From NCBI GenBank assembly GCA_029561145.1, contig JAKQJM010000088.1, positions 1 to 64,000 of the forward strand: 64,000 nucleotides of DNA, read 5' to 3'. Source of the stretch: Pseudomonadota bacterium. GTDB lineage: Bacteria > Pseudomonadota > Gammaproteobacteria > Xanthomonadales > Rhodanobacteraceae. This document shows, one piece after another, positions 51,058 to 59,731 of this stretch. The stretch's first letter is position 1. Every line of letters starts with the position of its first letter. A program made the translations under genes and the position numbers. The notes beneath the pieces were generated by a model. The model made no database searches. It was not told the DNA's origin and was given only the letters and a program-made list of their open reading frames with translations.

Positions 51058-51653
51058 GTACTGGCTCGCCCCTGCTTGCCGACCTGATCGAGGCCTTGCG
51101 CTGCCTTCCAGGCGTCGGCGCGAAGACTGCCCAGCGCATGGCCTTCCATGTGCTCGAACGCGATCGTCCCGGTGCGCGACGCCTGGCCGAGCGTCTGACC
51201 ATGGCGATCGAGAAAGTCGGCAATTGCCGGCGCTGTCGCGGATTCAGCGAGCAGGACATCTGTGCGTTCTGCGCCAGTGCCTCACGCGACAGGCACCTGC
51301 TGTGCGTCGTCGAAACGCCGGTCGATCAACTCGCGATCGAAACAGCAACCGGTTACCGCGGCCACTACTTCGTCCTGCTCGGCCGTCTCTCGCCGATGGA
51401 TGGACTCGGCCCGAAGGAACTCGGTCTCGATCTGCTCGCCGCGCGACTCGCCGAAGGCGAGATCGAGGAAATGATCGTCGCTACCAATCCGACCGTCGAG
51501 GGCGAGGCCACCGCGCACATGCTTTCGCAATTGGCCAGGGCTGCCGATGTGAAGGCCAGTCGGCTTGCCCACGGCGTACCGCTCGGCGGCGAGCTTGAGT
51601 TCATCGACCGTGGCACGCTCGCGCATGCCTTCGGTGGTCGTCAATCCTTGTAG
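51054..51653 (+). CDS. recR: Recombination mediator protein RecR
   Basis: A 199-residue protein acting with RecO and RecF in loading RecA at gaps. The helix-hairpin-helix part is [19 protein letters not shown]; the zinc finger is [18 protein letters not shown]; the Toprim domain has [13 protein letters not shown] and [17 protein letters not shown]; and the Walker B-like end [20 protein letters not shown]. The start is TTG (51054-51056), overlapping the ybaB stop in TTGA; the N-terminus [18 protein letters not shown] aligns with known RecR and leaves no better start. Confidence 0.96.
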   Translation: MSTGSPLLADLIEALRCLPGVGAKTAQRMAFHVLERDRPGARRLAERLTMAIEKVGNCRRCRGFSEQDICAFCASASRDRHLLCVVETPVDQLAIETATGYRGHYFVLLGRLSPMDGLGPKELGLDLLAARLAEGEIEEMIVATNPTVEGEATAHMLSQLARAADVKASRLAHGVPLGGELEFIDRGTLAHAFGGRQSL

Positions 51654-51664
51654 GGGAGAAGCGC

Positions 51665-52009
51665 GTGGGTGACACCATTTTTTCGAAGATCATCCGCCGC
51701 GAGATTCCGGCCGACATCGTGCATGAGGATGAAGATGTCCTCGCATTCCGCGACATCAACGGCCAGGCGCCGACCCACATCCTGTTCATTCCGCGCAAGC
51801 CGATCGCGACCTTGAATGACCTCGATGCGGATGATGCCTTGCTGATCGGAAAACTCGTGCTTGCGGCCACCGCTTACGCCAAGGCCCAGGGATTCGCCGA
51901 AAGCGGTTATCGCTGCGTGATCAACTGCAACGAAGATGGCGGCCAGTCGGTCTATCACCTGCACCTGCACCTGCTGGCAGGGCGGCGCCTGAGCTGGCCG
52001 CCGGGCTGA
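51665..52009 (+). CDS. HIT-family purine nucleoside phosphoramidase (HinT-like)
   Basis: A 114-residue protein of the histidine-triad family. The N-terminal pattern DTIFSKIIRREIPADIVHED, the body THILFIPRKPIATLNDLDAD and the triad YHLHLHLLAGRRLSWPPG are those of HinT, which hydrolyses adenosine phosphoramidates and acyl-adenylates. The start is GTG (51665-51667), with GGGGAGAA about 6 bases before it; no ATG fits the family start. It lies 11 bp after recR and probably belongs to the dnaX operon. Confidence 0.93.
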   Translation: MGDTIFSKIIRREIPADIVHEDEDVLAFRDINGQAPTHILFIPRKPIATLNDLDADDALLIGKLVLAATAYAKAQGFAESGYRCVINCNEDGGQSVYHLHLHLLAGRRLSWPPG

Positions 52010-52014
52010 TCCGG

Positions 52015-52587
52015 TCAATGCTTGTCGCCGCCGCCCGATGACGGATTCGGCTTGATGATCACGACCGGCGGCGGTCCCCAGTAGCCACCGCCCCACCACG
52101 GGCCGAAGCCGGGGCCCCAGAACGGATCATGCGGCCACGCATTGCGTTGTTCGATGACGAGCGGGCGCCGCGGCCAGAGAAAGACCGTGTCGGCCGCCAC
52201 GCGCGGATAGGTGTAGTCGAACTGGCCGACTCGACCGGTCTGGGTGCCGCTGACACTGCCGACAACGGTCAGTTCGCGACCCTTGGTGAAGACTTCGGGA
52301 TCATAGAAGCCCGCGCGGCAGGCGATGAAACGGCCTTCGCTGGTATCGCGCCGGTTCGGCCGTGCGCTCGAATCGAGTTCGCGCGAAAGCACCTCGAAAC
52401 AGGTTGAGGATTCGGCGGGCTCGACCTTGATGATCTCGCCGCCCCAGCGCACGCGCTCCCCGGAATGGCTGCCGTCGACACTCCCGGACGGCTTGAGCGG
52501 CGAGAATTCGCCCTTCAACGGTACGGGCGTGGTCGCACAGGCAGCCAGCGTCGCGATCAACGGGACCAGAAGCATCGATTTGTTCAT
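52015..52587 (-). CDS. Slp-family outer-membrane lipoprotein
   Basis: A 190-residue lipoprotein. Signal MNKSMLLVPLIATLAAC ends in the lipobox cysteine at residue 17. The mature part matches Slp/YeaY proteins: VRWGGEIIKVEPAESSTCFE, VLSRELDSSARPNRRDTSEG, RFIACRAGFYDPEVFTKGRE, LTVVGSVSGTQTGRVGQFDY. The C-terminal 35 residues are rich in Trp, Gly and Pro (DPFWGPGFGPWWGGGYWGPP) and close to disordered. Slp proteins are linked to starvation and acid stress in E. coli; the function is not known in detail. GGAAGG precedes the ATG. Confidence 0.88.
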   Translation of the reverse strand: MNKSMLLVPLIATLAACATTPVPLKGEFSPLKPSGSVDGSHSGERVRWGGEIIKVEPAESSTCFEVLSRELDSSARPNRRDTSEGRFIACRAGFYDPEVFTKGRELTVVGSVSGTQTGRVGQFDYTYPRVAADTVFLWPRRPLVIEQRNAWPHDPFWGPGFGPWWGGGYWGPPPVVIIKPNPSSGGGDKH

Positions 52588-52654
52588 TGGGCACCTTCCA
52601 CGGAATTCTGTGTGACGCGCATCGACGATCGAATCGACGATCCGGTCGTTGAGG

Positions 52655-54619
52655 TCAATCCCTGACTCGGACCGCGCGCGGGAGATGGAATTCCCCGACT
52701 GCCTTTGCGAAAGCCGACACCGCCGCAGGATCGGGTTCAATGACCGCGTAGCGCAGGGTGACATAAGCATGGACCAGTTGTTCGAGCCGTTGCTGAACAT
52801 CAGGCTCTTCGATCCGGTGTCTGGTGCGCGCCATGAAGTCGAAAGGCCCTTCCGCTGTGCGGGACACGAGACCGCGTCGACCCAGCCGGGCGCGTAGCCG
52901 GTTCCAGCTGGCATCGAGTGCGTCGACGCGTTGCGCAGTGCCGCTGTGCAGGACCCACGCGGTCGCAAGCAGGAGGATCACTGCGATCGCGCTGCCGAGG
53001 GCAAGCAGCAGGTCCTCCTGTTCCGCCTCGGAGATGCCGAACGGACTGAGCAGGCTCTTCTGCCGCAATGCGTTGAACTGGACGATGGACTGTGTCCAGA
53101 GGCGATTGATCAGGTCGAGACGGTTGCGCATCCCGAGCAGCCACGAGCCGGGACTCCAGTTCTGCGCTTCACTGTCAGCGGATGCGCGTCCTTCGACGCG
53201 CGCCGGATTGACCGCCGCGGTCGGATCGACACGGACCCAGCCGCGCCCGTGCAGCCAGACTTCGGCCCAGGCATGCGCATCGGATTGGCGGACCAGAAGA
53301 TAATTGCCGAGTGCGTTCCACCATCCGCCCTGGTATCCCGTGACGACGCGGGCAGGAATTCCGGCAGCGCGCATCAACACGACGAAGGCCGAGCTGTAGT
53401 GTTCGCAGAAACCTGCCTTCGTATCGAACAGGAATTCGTCGACCGAATTGCGTCCGAGCAGCGGTGGCGACAAGGTGTAGGTGAAGCTCGCCTCGAACAG
53501 TGCCAGCGCGCTCTGCACGATCGCCGCGTCGGACTGTCCGGCGCCGCGCCACTGGCTCGCCAAGGCGTGGGTTTTTGGATCGAAGCCGTTCGGCAGATCC
53601 AGGGCACGCTTGCGGTCGCGCTCGGCAAGTTCGCCGGCGAGCTCGTACCGGATCACCGAGCGTGCCCGGTACTGGCGCAGATCGCCGATCCGTTCGCGTG
53701 CGAACAGCGCCCGGTCATTGCTCATGTGCAGGTTGGCAGGCGCCTGCAGCGGCACGTCGAGTGCCACCAGCCACGGACGCTGCGTCGGCTCCAGTGTGAT
53801 CTCGTACACGATCGGCGTGTCGCTCGAGCGGACGTCCTCGGCCGGTCCCTGCAACAGGCCCGGCTTGCGCGTCCATGTCCGGCCATCGAAATCCCAGAGC
53901 ACGATGGCCCTGAAGTAGCGTGCCGGGTTGGCGGGCGGCTCGCCAACGAAGTCGACGCGCAAGGCGGGCGAGTCGTCGATCAGCAGGTCGGTCATCGAGC
54001 CAGGAGACATCTGGTCATCCAGACCGGTGCGCGCGTCCAGGGAGCCGCCCGGGGATCCCCACAGCGGTGCGCCAAGGCGTGGAACGAACAGGAACGCGGC
54101 AATCGCAAGCGGCAATCCAAGAGCGAGCAGGCGCGCGCCGGTACGCAATTCCGCGGACAGGGGCTTGCGTGTGTCGAGCGGCGCCGGTTCGAGCGAATTC
54201 AGTGCCGCGAGCAGCAGGATCAGGCTCGCGCACAGCATCAGGGTGAAGCCGAACGTCTGGGTGAACAGCAGCGCGCTCATCAGCACGAATGCCGAAAAGC
54301 CGAGCCCCGCGCGCGCATCGCGAATCGTCTCGCTCTCGATCAGTTTCAGCATCAGCAGCCCGCAGGCCAGCGCGCTGCCCGGTTCGCGACCGAAGATGTT
54401 GCCGAATTGAAGGGTGATCGCCAGCAGCAGGGCGAACACCAGGGGAACGCGCAGCCACGCCGATATCCGCGCGCCACCACGACGTCGTTGCAGCATGCGC
54501 AACGGCGCGATCACCAACAGGCTCGTTGCCAGCCACCAAGGCAATCGCGCCAGATGGGCGGCGATGGCCATCAGGGCCGTCGCGCAAAGGAGATTGAACT
54601 GGCGATTGCTAAGGCGCAT
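52655..54619 (-). CDS. Transglutaminase-like membrane protein (TgpA family, DUF3488)
   Basis: A 654-residue inner-membrane protein. Residues about 1-190 hold several membrane helices (the DUF3488 part), and a transglutaminase-like domain lies outside at about 350-480, with the catalytic cysteine in DTKAGFCEHYSSAFVVLMRA and the histidine in SDAHAWAEVWLHGRGWVRVD, then the aspartate in VDPTAAV. One more helix (ALGSAIAVILLLATAWVL, about 555) and a C-terminal DUF4129-like helical part follow. In Pseudomonas, TgpA is essential; its substrate is not known. Overlaps the DUF58 gene by 11 bp, in a MoxR-DUF58-TgpA operon. Confidence 0.92.
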   Translation of the reverse strand: MRLSNRQFNLLCATALMAIAAHLARLPWWLATSLLVIAPLRMLQRRRGGARISAWLRVPLVFALLLAITLQFGNIFGREPGSALACGLLMLKLIESETIRDARAGLGFSAFVLMSALLFTQTFGFTLMLCASLILLLAALNSLEPAPLDTRKPLSAELRTGARLLALGLPLAIAAFLFVPRLGAPLWGSPGGSLDARTGLDDQMSPGSMTDLLIDDSPALRVDFVGEPPANPARYFRAIVLWDFDGRTWTRKPGLLQGPAEDVRSSDTPIVYEITLEPTQRPWLVALDVPLQAPANLHMSNDRALFARERIGDLRQYRARSVIRYELAGELAERDRKRALDLPNGFDPKTHALASQWRGAGQSDAAIVQSALALFEASFTYTLSPPLLGRNSVDEFLFDTKAGFCEHYSSAFVVLMRAAGIPARVVTGYQGGWWNALGNYLLVRQSDAHAWAEVWLHGRGWVRVDPTAAVNPARVEGRASADSEAQNWSPGSWLLGMRNRLDLINRLWTQSIVQFNALRQKSLLSPFGISEAEQEDLLLALGSAIAVILLLATAWVLHSGTAQRVDALDASWNRLRARLGRRGLVSRTAEGPFDFMARTRHRIEEPDVQQRLEQLVHAYVTLRYAVIEPDPAAVSAFAKAVGEFHLPRAVRVRD

Positions 54620-55595
54620 CGGGCAGCAAGGCCAGGGCGCGCAGGCACTGATCGCGGTGCTGGCTGCCCAGTCCGGCAGGCAGGACCTGATCGCCGAGAT
54701 CGAGCGAATAGCTCTGCATTGCGTCCTCCGCGGCCAATACCCATGCGGTCAGGCGCGATATGCGCTGTTCGCGATCAAGCCCGTGCAGGGAGGCGAAGTC
54801 GAAATGAAGCTGATCATCGATCTGCCGCTCGCTTTCGCGCACCAGTAGCGAATCGTGACGCGCGGACGCTTTCCACGCGATCTGACGCTGTGGATCGCCG
54901 CTGCGGTAGTCGCGCAAACCCGAAAAATCCTCGCCATCGCCCGGGACATGCCGATTGCCGCGTCGACCTGCGCTGATTGGCCATGGCGGCGGTGAGGGTT
55001 CGGCCTGCGGATAGACCAGGAAGGCCAGGTCGGGGTTGAGCCAACTCCAGATCACGAACAGGCCGAGTGGCTGCTCGGTCCAGAGCTTCAGGCGACCGGG
55101 CCGGTACCAGCCTCGCCGCGGCGCCGGTATCTGCAGCGTCACGTGACAGGCAATACCGCGCGGTAGCGAAAATTCAAGGCGTTGTTCGGCCCAGCGCGCG
55201 CGCAGGCTCGGCCGGGCGCGTGCGCTTGCCGCGAATCCCAACTGGATATCCAGTGCCGCACCCGCATGGGCATCGGCCGCGGTGATCGAGACGAGTTCAA
55301 GGTCCGCCAGGGCGCGGAATCCGGCAAACAGGCTCATCCATGCCGCGCCCGCGAGGACGCAGGTCAGCAACAGGGCCGGATTGTTGGAATAGTTGAGCGC
55401 GCCAAGCTGCATGATGACGAGCAGGGCAGCGAATCCGATTCCAAACAGCGAAGGCAGTACATAGATGCGTCTTCGATGCAGTTGGATCGGCAGGCTTTCA
55501 GCCTTGCGCAGCCGGGTCAGCGCCGGCAATCGCCGCTCCGCGATGGCCAGCAGCGGCTGGATCAGCTCGCCAGCGCTCCTGCTGCCGATCTTCAT
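54609..55595 (-). CDS. DUF58 domain protein
   Basis: A 328-residue protein with two membrane helices near residues 46-84 (RRIYVLPSLFGIGFAALLVI, LLLTCVLAGAAWMSLFAGF). The soluble part ends with the DUF58 motif DFSGLRDYRSGDPQRQIAWK, followed by ASARHDSLLVRESERQIDDQ, related to von Willebrand A folds. It is usually encoded with a MoxR ATPase, which is thought to remodel it. It overlaps MoxR by 4 bases and tgpA by 11, so the three are translated in one block. Confidence 0.9.
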   Translation of the reverse strand: MKIGSRSAGELIQPLLAIAERRLPALTRLRKAESLPIQLHRRRIYVLPSLFGIGFAALLVIMQLGALNYSNNPALLLTCVLAGAAWMSLFAGFRALADLELVSITAADAHAGAALDIQLGFAASARARPSLRARWAEQRLEFSLPRGIACHVTLQIPAPRRGWYRPGRLKLWTEQPLGLFVIWSWLNPDLAFLVYPQAEPSPPPWPISAGRRGNRHVPGDGEDFSGLRDYRSGDPQRQIAWKASARHDSLLVRESERQIDDQLHFDFASLHGLDREQRISRLTAWVLAAEDAMQSYSLDLGDQVLPAGLGSQHRDQCLRALALLPDAP

Positions 55596-56566
55596 CGCAC
55601 CGGCGTTGTTCCGATCAAGCCGGCAACAATCGCCGTTCTCGATGAGCGGGCGCTGGATCCGAGCGACAGCCGGTGCGCGGCGATATGCGGGAACACCGCC
55701 TGCACATCCTCGGGAATTGCATAGCCGCGTCCCGCCAGCAAGGCGTTTGCGCGCGCTGCGGCGATCACCGCGAGGCCTGCTCGCGGCGACAGACCCACGC
55801 GGATTTCGGCATGTTGCCGGCTTGCCTCGAGCAGGGCCTGCACATAGCCGATCAAGGCCGAACTGGCGACGACTTCTCGTGAGGCCATGCGCAAGGCGCG
55901 CACCTGGTTCGGCGCCAGGCAGGCGCCGAGCCGCTCGAGCAGGACGCGCCGATCGGTCGAGCCAAGCATCGCGCGCTCTGCGTCGGAATCCGGGTAGCCA
56001 AGGCTCATGCGCAGCATGAAGCGGTCGAGTTGCGAATCGGGTAACGGGTAGGTGCCGGCGAAGTCGACGGGATTCTGCGTCGCGACGACGAAGAACGGCG
56101 AAGGCAGCGCATGGCTGCGCCCGTCCACCGTAACCTGGCCTTCGGCCATCGCTTCAAGCAGGGCGCTTTGGGTCTTAGGGGTCGCCCGGTTGATCTCGTC
56201 GGCAAGCAGCAACTGCGTGAATACGGGTCCGTTGTGGAACCGGAAAGCGCCGGTCTCGCGCTCGTAGATGCTGACCCCGATGATGTCGGAGGGCAGCAGG
56301 TCGCTGGTGAACTGGACGCGCTGGAAGTCGAGCCCGAGGGTGATCGCCAGCGCGTGAGCCAACGTGGTCTTGCCGACCCCCGGCAAATCCTCGATCAGGA
56401 GATGGCCTCCCGCGAGCAGGCAGACGAACGCCAGATCCACCTCGCGTTTCTTGCCGAGCAGGATGCTGTTGACCTGGGCGATGCTGGATGCCAGTGCATC
56501 ACGCAGTGCCTGGGGCAACAGCGTCGTAGCGGAGGAGGGTGTCGACGGGGAATCAGGCATGCTCAT
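55592..56566 (-). CDS. MoxR-family AAA+ ATPase
   Basis: A 324-residue ATPase of the MoxR group. Walker A is LIEDLPGVGKTTLAHALAIT, the sensor regions PVFTQLLLADEINRATPKTQ and FFVVATQNPVDFAGTYPLPD, with SQLDRFMLRMSLGYPDSDAE between; the lid part follows (SPRAGLAVIAAARANALLAG). MoxR proteins act as chaperones for partner proteins with VWA-like domains; here the DUF58 protein and TgpA follow directly. First gene of the operon. The N-terminal 30 residues are Ser/Thr-rich and the start could lie at either of two nearby methionines. Confidence 0.92.
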   Translation of the reverse strand: MSMPDSPSTPSSATTLLPQALRDALASSIAQVNSILLGKKREVDLAFVCLLAGGHLLIEDLPGVGKTTLAHALAITLGLDFQRVQFTSDLLPSDIIGVSIYERETGAFRFHNGPVFTQLLLADEINRATPKTQSALLEAMAEGQVTVDGRSHALPSPFFVVATQNPVDFAGTYPLPDSQLDRFMLRMSLGYPDSDAERAMLGSTDRRVLLERLGACLAPNQVRALRMASREVVASSALIGYVQALLEASRQHAEIRVGLSPRAGLAVIAAARANALLAGRGYAIPEDVQAVFPHIAAHRLSLGSSARSSRTAIVAGLIGTTPVR

Positions 56567-56659
56567 CCTGTCTGGTGACCGCGCATCGCTCGCATCGATT
56601 GCGTCGCAGCAGTGTAGCTGTCGTCGATTCGTGCAGGCGAGTCCTCCCGACCAACGGCG

Positions 56660-57256
56660 TCAGGGCAGGGGATGACCTGCCTCGCGCAGCAGGCGACAGG
56701 TGGCGATCAGGGGCAGCCCCACGAGTGCGGTCGGGTCATCGCATTCGACGCGCTCGAACAGGCTGATGCCGCGCTTCTCGATCTTGAAGCTGCCTGCGCA
56801 GTCGAATGGCTGGTCTGTTTCGAGATAGCGATCGATTTCGTCGTGGCCGATGTTGCGGAAGTGGACGATGGTCAGGTCGCAGGCTTCCCGGATGATACGA
56901 CGGTCGCTGCGCAGGTCGACCAGGCAGACGGCGGTGTGGAACCGCAATGTCCGTCCCGCGAAGGCGTTCAGTTGGGATCGTGCGTTGTCCAGGGAGCCCG
57001 GCTTGCCGATCGCGCGGCCATCGAATTCGGCGACCTGATCCGAGCCGATGACGAAACCGCCGGATAGACTGGCCGCCACCGCGCAGGCTTTGCGGTGGGC
57101 AAGCCAGATCGCGGTCTGCATCGGGGATTCGTTGGCCAGGGCGGATTCGTCGACCTGCGGCGCCTGGCAGCTGAAATCGTCGAGGACGCGGCGCAGGAGT
57201 TCGGCACGATAGGCGGATGTCGAAGCGAGGACGACACCGGTTTTCCGCGCTGTCAC
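56660..57256 (-). CDS. yceF: Maf-family nucleotide pyrophosphatase (YceF type)
   Basis: A 198-residue house-cleaning enzyme that hydrolyses modified nucleotides; YceF prefers 7-methyl-GTP. Maf signatures: VVLASTSAYRAELLRRVLDD, the QVDES element, FVIGSDQVAEFDGRAIGKPG, RTLRFHTAVCLVDLRS and DCAGSFKIEKRGISLFERVE. The start is GTG (57254-57256), overlapping the TGA of the upstream coiled-coil gene. As in E. coli it lies next to yceD and rpmF but on the other strand. Confidence 0.93.
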   Translation of the reverse strand: MTARKTGVVLASTSAYRAELLRRVLDDFSCQAPQVDESALANESPMQTAIWLAHRKACAVAASLSGGFVIGSDQVAEFDGRAIGKPGSLDNARSQLNAFAGRTLRFHTAVCLVDLRSDRRIIREACDLTIVHFRNIGHDEIDRYLETDQPFDCAGSFKIEKRGISLFERVECDDPTALVGLPLIATCRLLREAGHPLP

Positions 57257-57699
57257 GGGACCGGATCCCCGACGTCGTTTCCGGCACTGGCCAGCTCTTC
57301 ACGGACCTTGCCGAGTCGATCCAACTGGCTGGAAAGCCTTTCCCGCGAATGGACGAGGGCGTCCCTGGCGCTCTGCAAGGCTTCCAGCGACGCGTCGGCG
57401 CCGTGCTGCTTGAGCCAAAGCCGATGCTGCAGCAGATCGTGAAGCGCCGCCTGGACTTCCGGTTCGGCGGTCAGCGTTGCGTGCGCTGAAAGGCTGATCG
57501 AAGGTGGCAGCCGGCTGACCAGGGCGGGAATTTCGCGCAGGCGCGCGCGACATTCCTGAAGCTCCCCCTCGAGCGCGTCCGCGTTGTCGAGTACCTCGCG
57601 CAGGGTGCGGGTGCGCGCGGCCATGCGCCGTTCGCGGAACCAGATCACGATTGGCAGCGGCGCGAGCAGCAGCGCGGCGATGAGGAGATATTCAGGCAA
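57253..57699 (-). CDS. Hypothetical membrane-anchored coiled-coil protein
   Basis: A 148-residue protein I do not recognise. It begins with one membrane helix (YLLIAALLLAPLPIVIWF, residues 4-21) with the basic flank RERRMAARTR inside; a helical, heptad-like region follows (REVLDNADALEGELQECRAR, SARDALVHSRERLSSQLDRL). It looks like an anchored coiled-coil scaffold. It starts with TTG (57697-57699) after GAGGAT and overlaps yceF by 4 bases, so a pairing with YceF in translation is likely. Divergent from yceD by 150 bp. Confidence 0.62.
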   Translation of the reverse strand: MPEYLLIAALLLAPLPIVIWFRERRMAARTRTLREVLDNADALEGELQECRARLREIPALVSRLPPSISLSAHATLTAEPEVQAALHDLLQHRLWLKQHGADASLEALQSARDALVHSRERLSSQLDRLGKVREELASAGNDVGDPVP

Positions 57700-57849
57700 G
57701 GACGATCCTCCGGTTGAGGGGCAAGTCTGCCGATTGCGCGCAGCCGCAGCAATTCGGCCCCGTTTCAGGGCAAATTGCCGCTTGCTTCAATCGCTTGCGA
57801 TGAAGCGCCATTTGACTTTGCGTGGGTGCGCACCTACCATCGCGCGCCC

Positions 57850-58365
57850 ATGTCGAACACCCTGCCCGAAAGTGTGGACCCTTGGCGCATGGTGCAGACC
57901 CGGCGTGTGCTCGAGGGAATCCTGCCGCTGACCGAGTTGCCGAGACTGCTCGATCTGTTGGCGGAGCCGGTCGGCGAGGTTGGTTACCGGGTCGAATTCG
58001 GGCGTGATGAATACGATGTTCCGCATATCGACATCCATGCCGAGGCTGGATTGACCTTGATCTGCCAGCGCACGATGAGTCCTTTCGTGCAGCCGATCGG
58101 CGTTGACCAGAAGCTGGGGTTGATCAGGGACGAATCGGATGAAGCGGCGTTGCCGGACGGTTACGAAGCGCTGCTGGTGACCGATGGTCAGGTTTGCCTG
58201 AAGGATGTCATCGAGGATGAGTTGATCCTTGCATTGCCTTTGGTCGCGCTGAGTCCGGGCGCGCCAGTGGAACAGGTTCAGGTCACCGCTGGCCCTGAGC
58301 CGGAAGCCGAGCAGCCGTCGAATCCGTTCGCGGTGCTCGGGCAATTGAAGAATTTGCAGCGCTGA
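57850..58365 (+). CDS. yceD: YceD/DUF177 protein (23S rRNA accumulation)
   Basis: A 171-residue protein of the DUF177 family, required for normal 23S rRNA levels in E. coli and always near rpmF. Signs: the N-terminal VDPWRMVQTRRVLEGILPL, YRVEFGRDEYDVPHIDIHAE, the LICQRTMSPFVQPIGVDQKL stretch with the conserved cysteine, and DVIEDELILALPLVALSPG. The C-terminus ends NPFAVLGQLKNLQR, the usual NPFAxL-x-LK end. The start at ATG 57850 fits the family; the frame is open 75 bases upstream. Confidence 0.92.
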   Translation: MSNTLPESVDPWRMVQTRRVLEGILPLTELPRLLDLLAEPVGEVGYRVEFGRDEYDVPHIDIHAEAGLTLICQRTMSPFVQPIGVDQKLGLIRDESDEAALPDGYEALLVTDGQVCLKDVIEDELILALPLVALSPGAPVEQVQVTAGPEPEAEQPSNPFAVLGQLKNLQR

Positions 58366-58401
58366 ATTGTCCCTGGCGATGGCCAAGACGCCGCGCCGCG
58401 A

Positions 58402-58407
58402 TATAAT
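58402..58407 (+). promoter_or_regulatory. Consensus -10 box upstream of rpmF
   Basis: TATAAT lies 54 bp before the rpmF start, just after the yceD stop. There is no matching -35 box at 16-18 bp. A promoter here would let rpmF and fab genes be made apart from yceD. Confidence 0.4.
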
Positions 58408-58461
58408 TTGTCCATTCACACACGCTTGCACGCAAGCCTAAGTTTCATCTGGAGAGTTGTC

Positions 58462-58656
58462 ATGGCAGTCGCCAAGAGTCGTAAATCCCCGTCCAAGCGC
58501 GGCATGCGCCGTTCGCACGATGCACTTACTGCCAAGCAGTTGGCCACCGATCCGACCTCCGGAGAGGTGCATCTGCGTCATCACATCACCAAGGATGGCT
58601 ACTATCGCGGCAAGAAAGTGATCGAAACCAAGGGATCAGTCGCCGACGCGGATTGA
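58462..58656 (+). CDS. rpmF: 50S ribosomal protein L32
   Basis: A 64-residue ribosomal protein. It shows [20 protein letters not shown], the L32 signature, and [20 protein letters not shown] near the end. GGAGAG lies 5 bases before the ATG. No zinc cysteines are present, as in other gammaproteobacterial L32. In E. coli plsX follows; here the next gene is fabH. Confidence 0.97.
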   Translation: MAVAKSRKSPSKRGMRRSHDALTAKQLATDPTSGEVHLRHHITKDGYYRGKKVIETKGSVADAD

Positions 58657-58747
58657 TTCCGCGCGGCATAGCCCTGCGCGGTTGATTGGCCGAAACGGCG
58701 GATGCCAAGGTGTCCGCCGTTTCCTTTTGCCCGGAGAAACGACTCTG

Positions 58748-59716
58748 TTGTACTCACGCATCGCAGGCACCGGCAGCTATCTGCCGGAACAGGTCGTCAC
58801 CAACAAGGATCTCGAGAAGTTCGTCGAGACCAGTGATGAGTGGATACGCACGCGTACCGGAATCCGCGAGCGACGCAAGGCCGCCGATGGGGAGACGACC
58901 GGCGATCTGGCCTTTCATGCCGCAACGCGCGCAATGGAGGCGGCGGGTGTGGAGGCTTCGGAAATCGACCTGATCGTTCTCGGCACGACCACGCCGGACA
59001 TCATCTTTCCGTCCACGGCCTGCCTGCTGCAGCATCGCCTCGGCGCCAACGGCTGCGCTGCATTCGACGTCAACGCGGCCTGCTCGGGATTCGTCTATGG
59101 GCTCGGAGTGGCCAATGCGTTCATCCGCAGCGGGCAGTCGAAGAAGGCGCTGGTGGTTGGCGCCGAAACCCTGACCCGTATGCTCGACTGGAGCGACCGC
59201 GGTACCTGCGTCTTGTTCGGCGATGGGGCCGGCGCGGTTGTCCTCGAGGCAGCGGAAGAGCCCGGCATCTACACGACCAAGCTGCATGCCGATGGCGGTT
59301 ACAAGCACCTGCTGTACAACCCGGTAGGTGTCTCGGCCGGTTTTCGCGATGGCGAACCCAATCACGGGATTCGCGTGATGATGACCGGCAACGAGGTGTT
59401 CAAGGTCGCCGTGAAGACCCTCGATCGCATCGTTGGCGAAACCCTGGAAGCGGCCGGCATGGATGAATCGCAGGTCGACTGGTTGATCCCGCATCAGGCC
59501 AACCTGCGCATCATCGAGGCCACGGCAAAGCGGCTGAAGCTGCCGATGGACCGCGTGGTCGTGACCGTGGACCGACATGGCAATACCTCGTCCGGCTCGG
59601 TTCCGCTCGCGCTCGACGAAGCCGTGCGCTCGGGCAAGGTGACGCGCGGCCAGAATGTGCTGCTCGAAGCCTTTGGTGGAGGTTTCACCTGGGCATCCGC
59701 GCTGCTGCGCTACTGA
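58748..59716 (+). CDS. fabH: 3-oxoacyl-ACP synthase III
   Basis: A 322-residue enzyme that starts fatty acid chains from acetyl-CoA and malonyl-ACP. The triad is complete: C112 in [11 protein letters not shown], histidine in [10 protein letters not shown] and asparagine in [12 protein letters not shown]. With the TTG start (58748-58750) the cysteine falls at 112, the same number as in E. coli, which supports it; GGAGAAA lies about 10 bases before it, and a CTG 3 bases upstream is the alternative. No ATG fits. Only 91 bp separate it from rpmF, so no plsX is present between them. Confidence 0.96.
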   Translation: MYSRIAGTGSYLPEQVVTNKDLEKFVETSDEWIRTRTGIRERRKAADGETTGDLAFHAATRAMEAAGVEASEIDLIVLGTTTPDIIFPSTACLLQHRLGANGCAAFDVNAACSGFVYGLGVANAFIRSGQSKKALVVGAETLTRMLDWSDRGTCVLFGDGAGAVVLEAAEEPGIYTTKLHADGGYKHLLYNPVGVSAGFRDGEPNHGIRVMMTGNEVFKVAVKTLDRIVGETLEAAGMDESQVDWLIPHQANLRIIEATAKRLKLPMDRVVVTVDRHGNTSSGSVPLALDEAVRSGKVTRGQNVLLEAFGGGFTWASALLRY

Positions 59717-59731
59717 ATCCGGAACCATCCA

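Noticed and set aside
52931-54976. 681-codon plus-strand open frame opposite the transglutaminase gene
   Set aside because: Gln/Arg/Ala-rich with no domain; the minus-strand gene has catalytic Cys, His and Asp in place.
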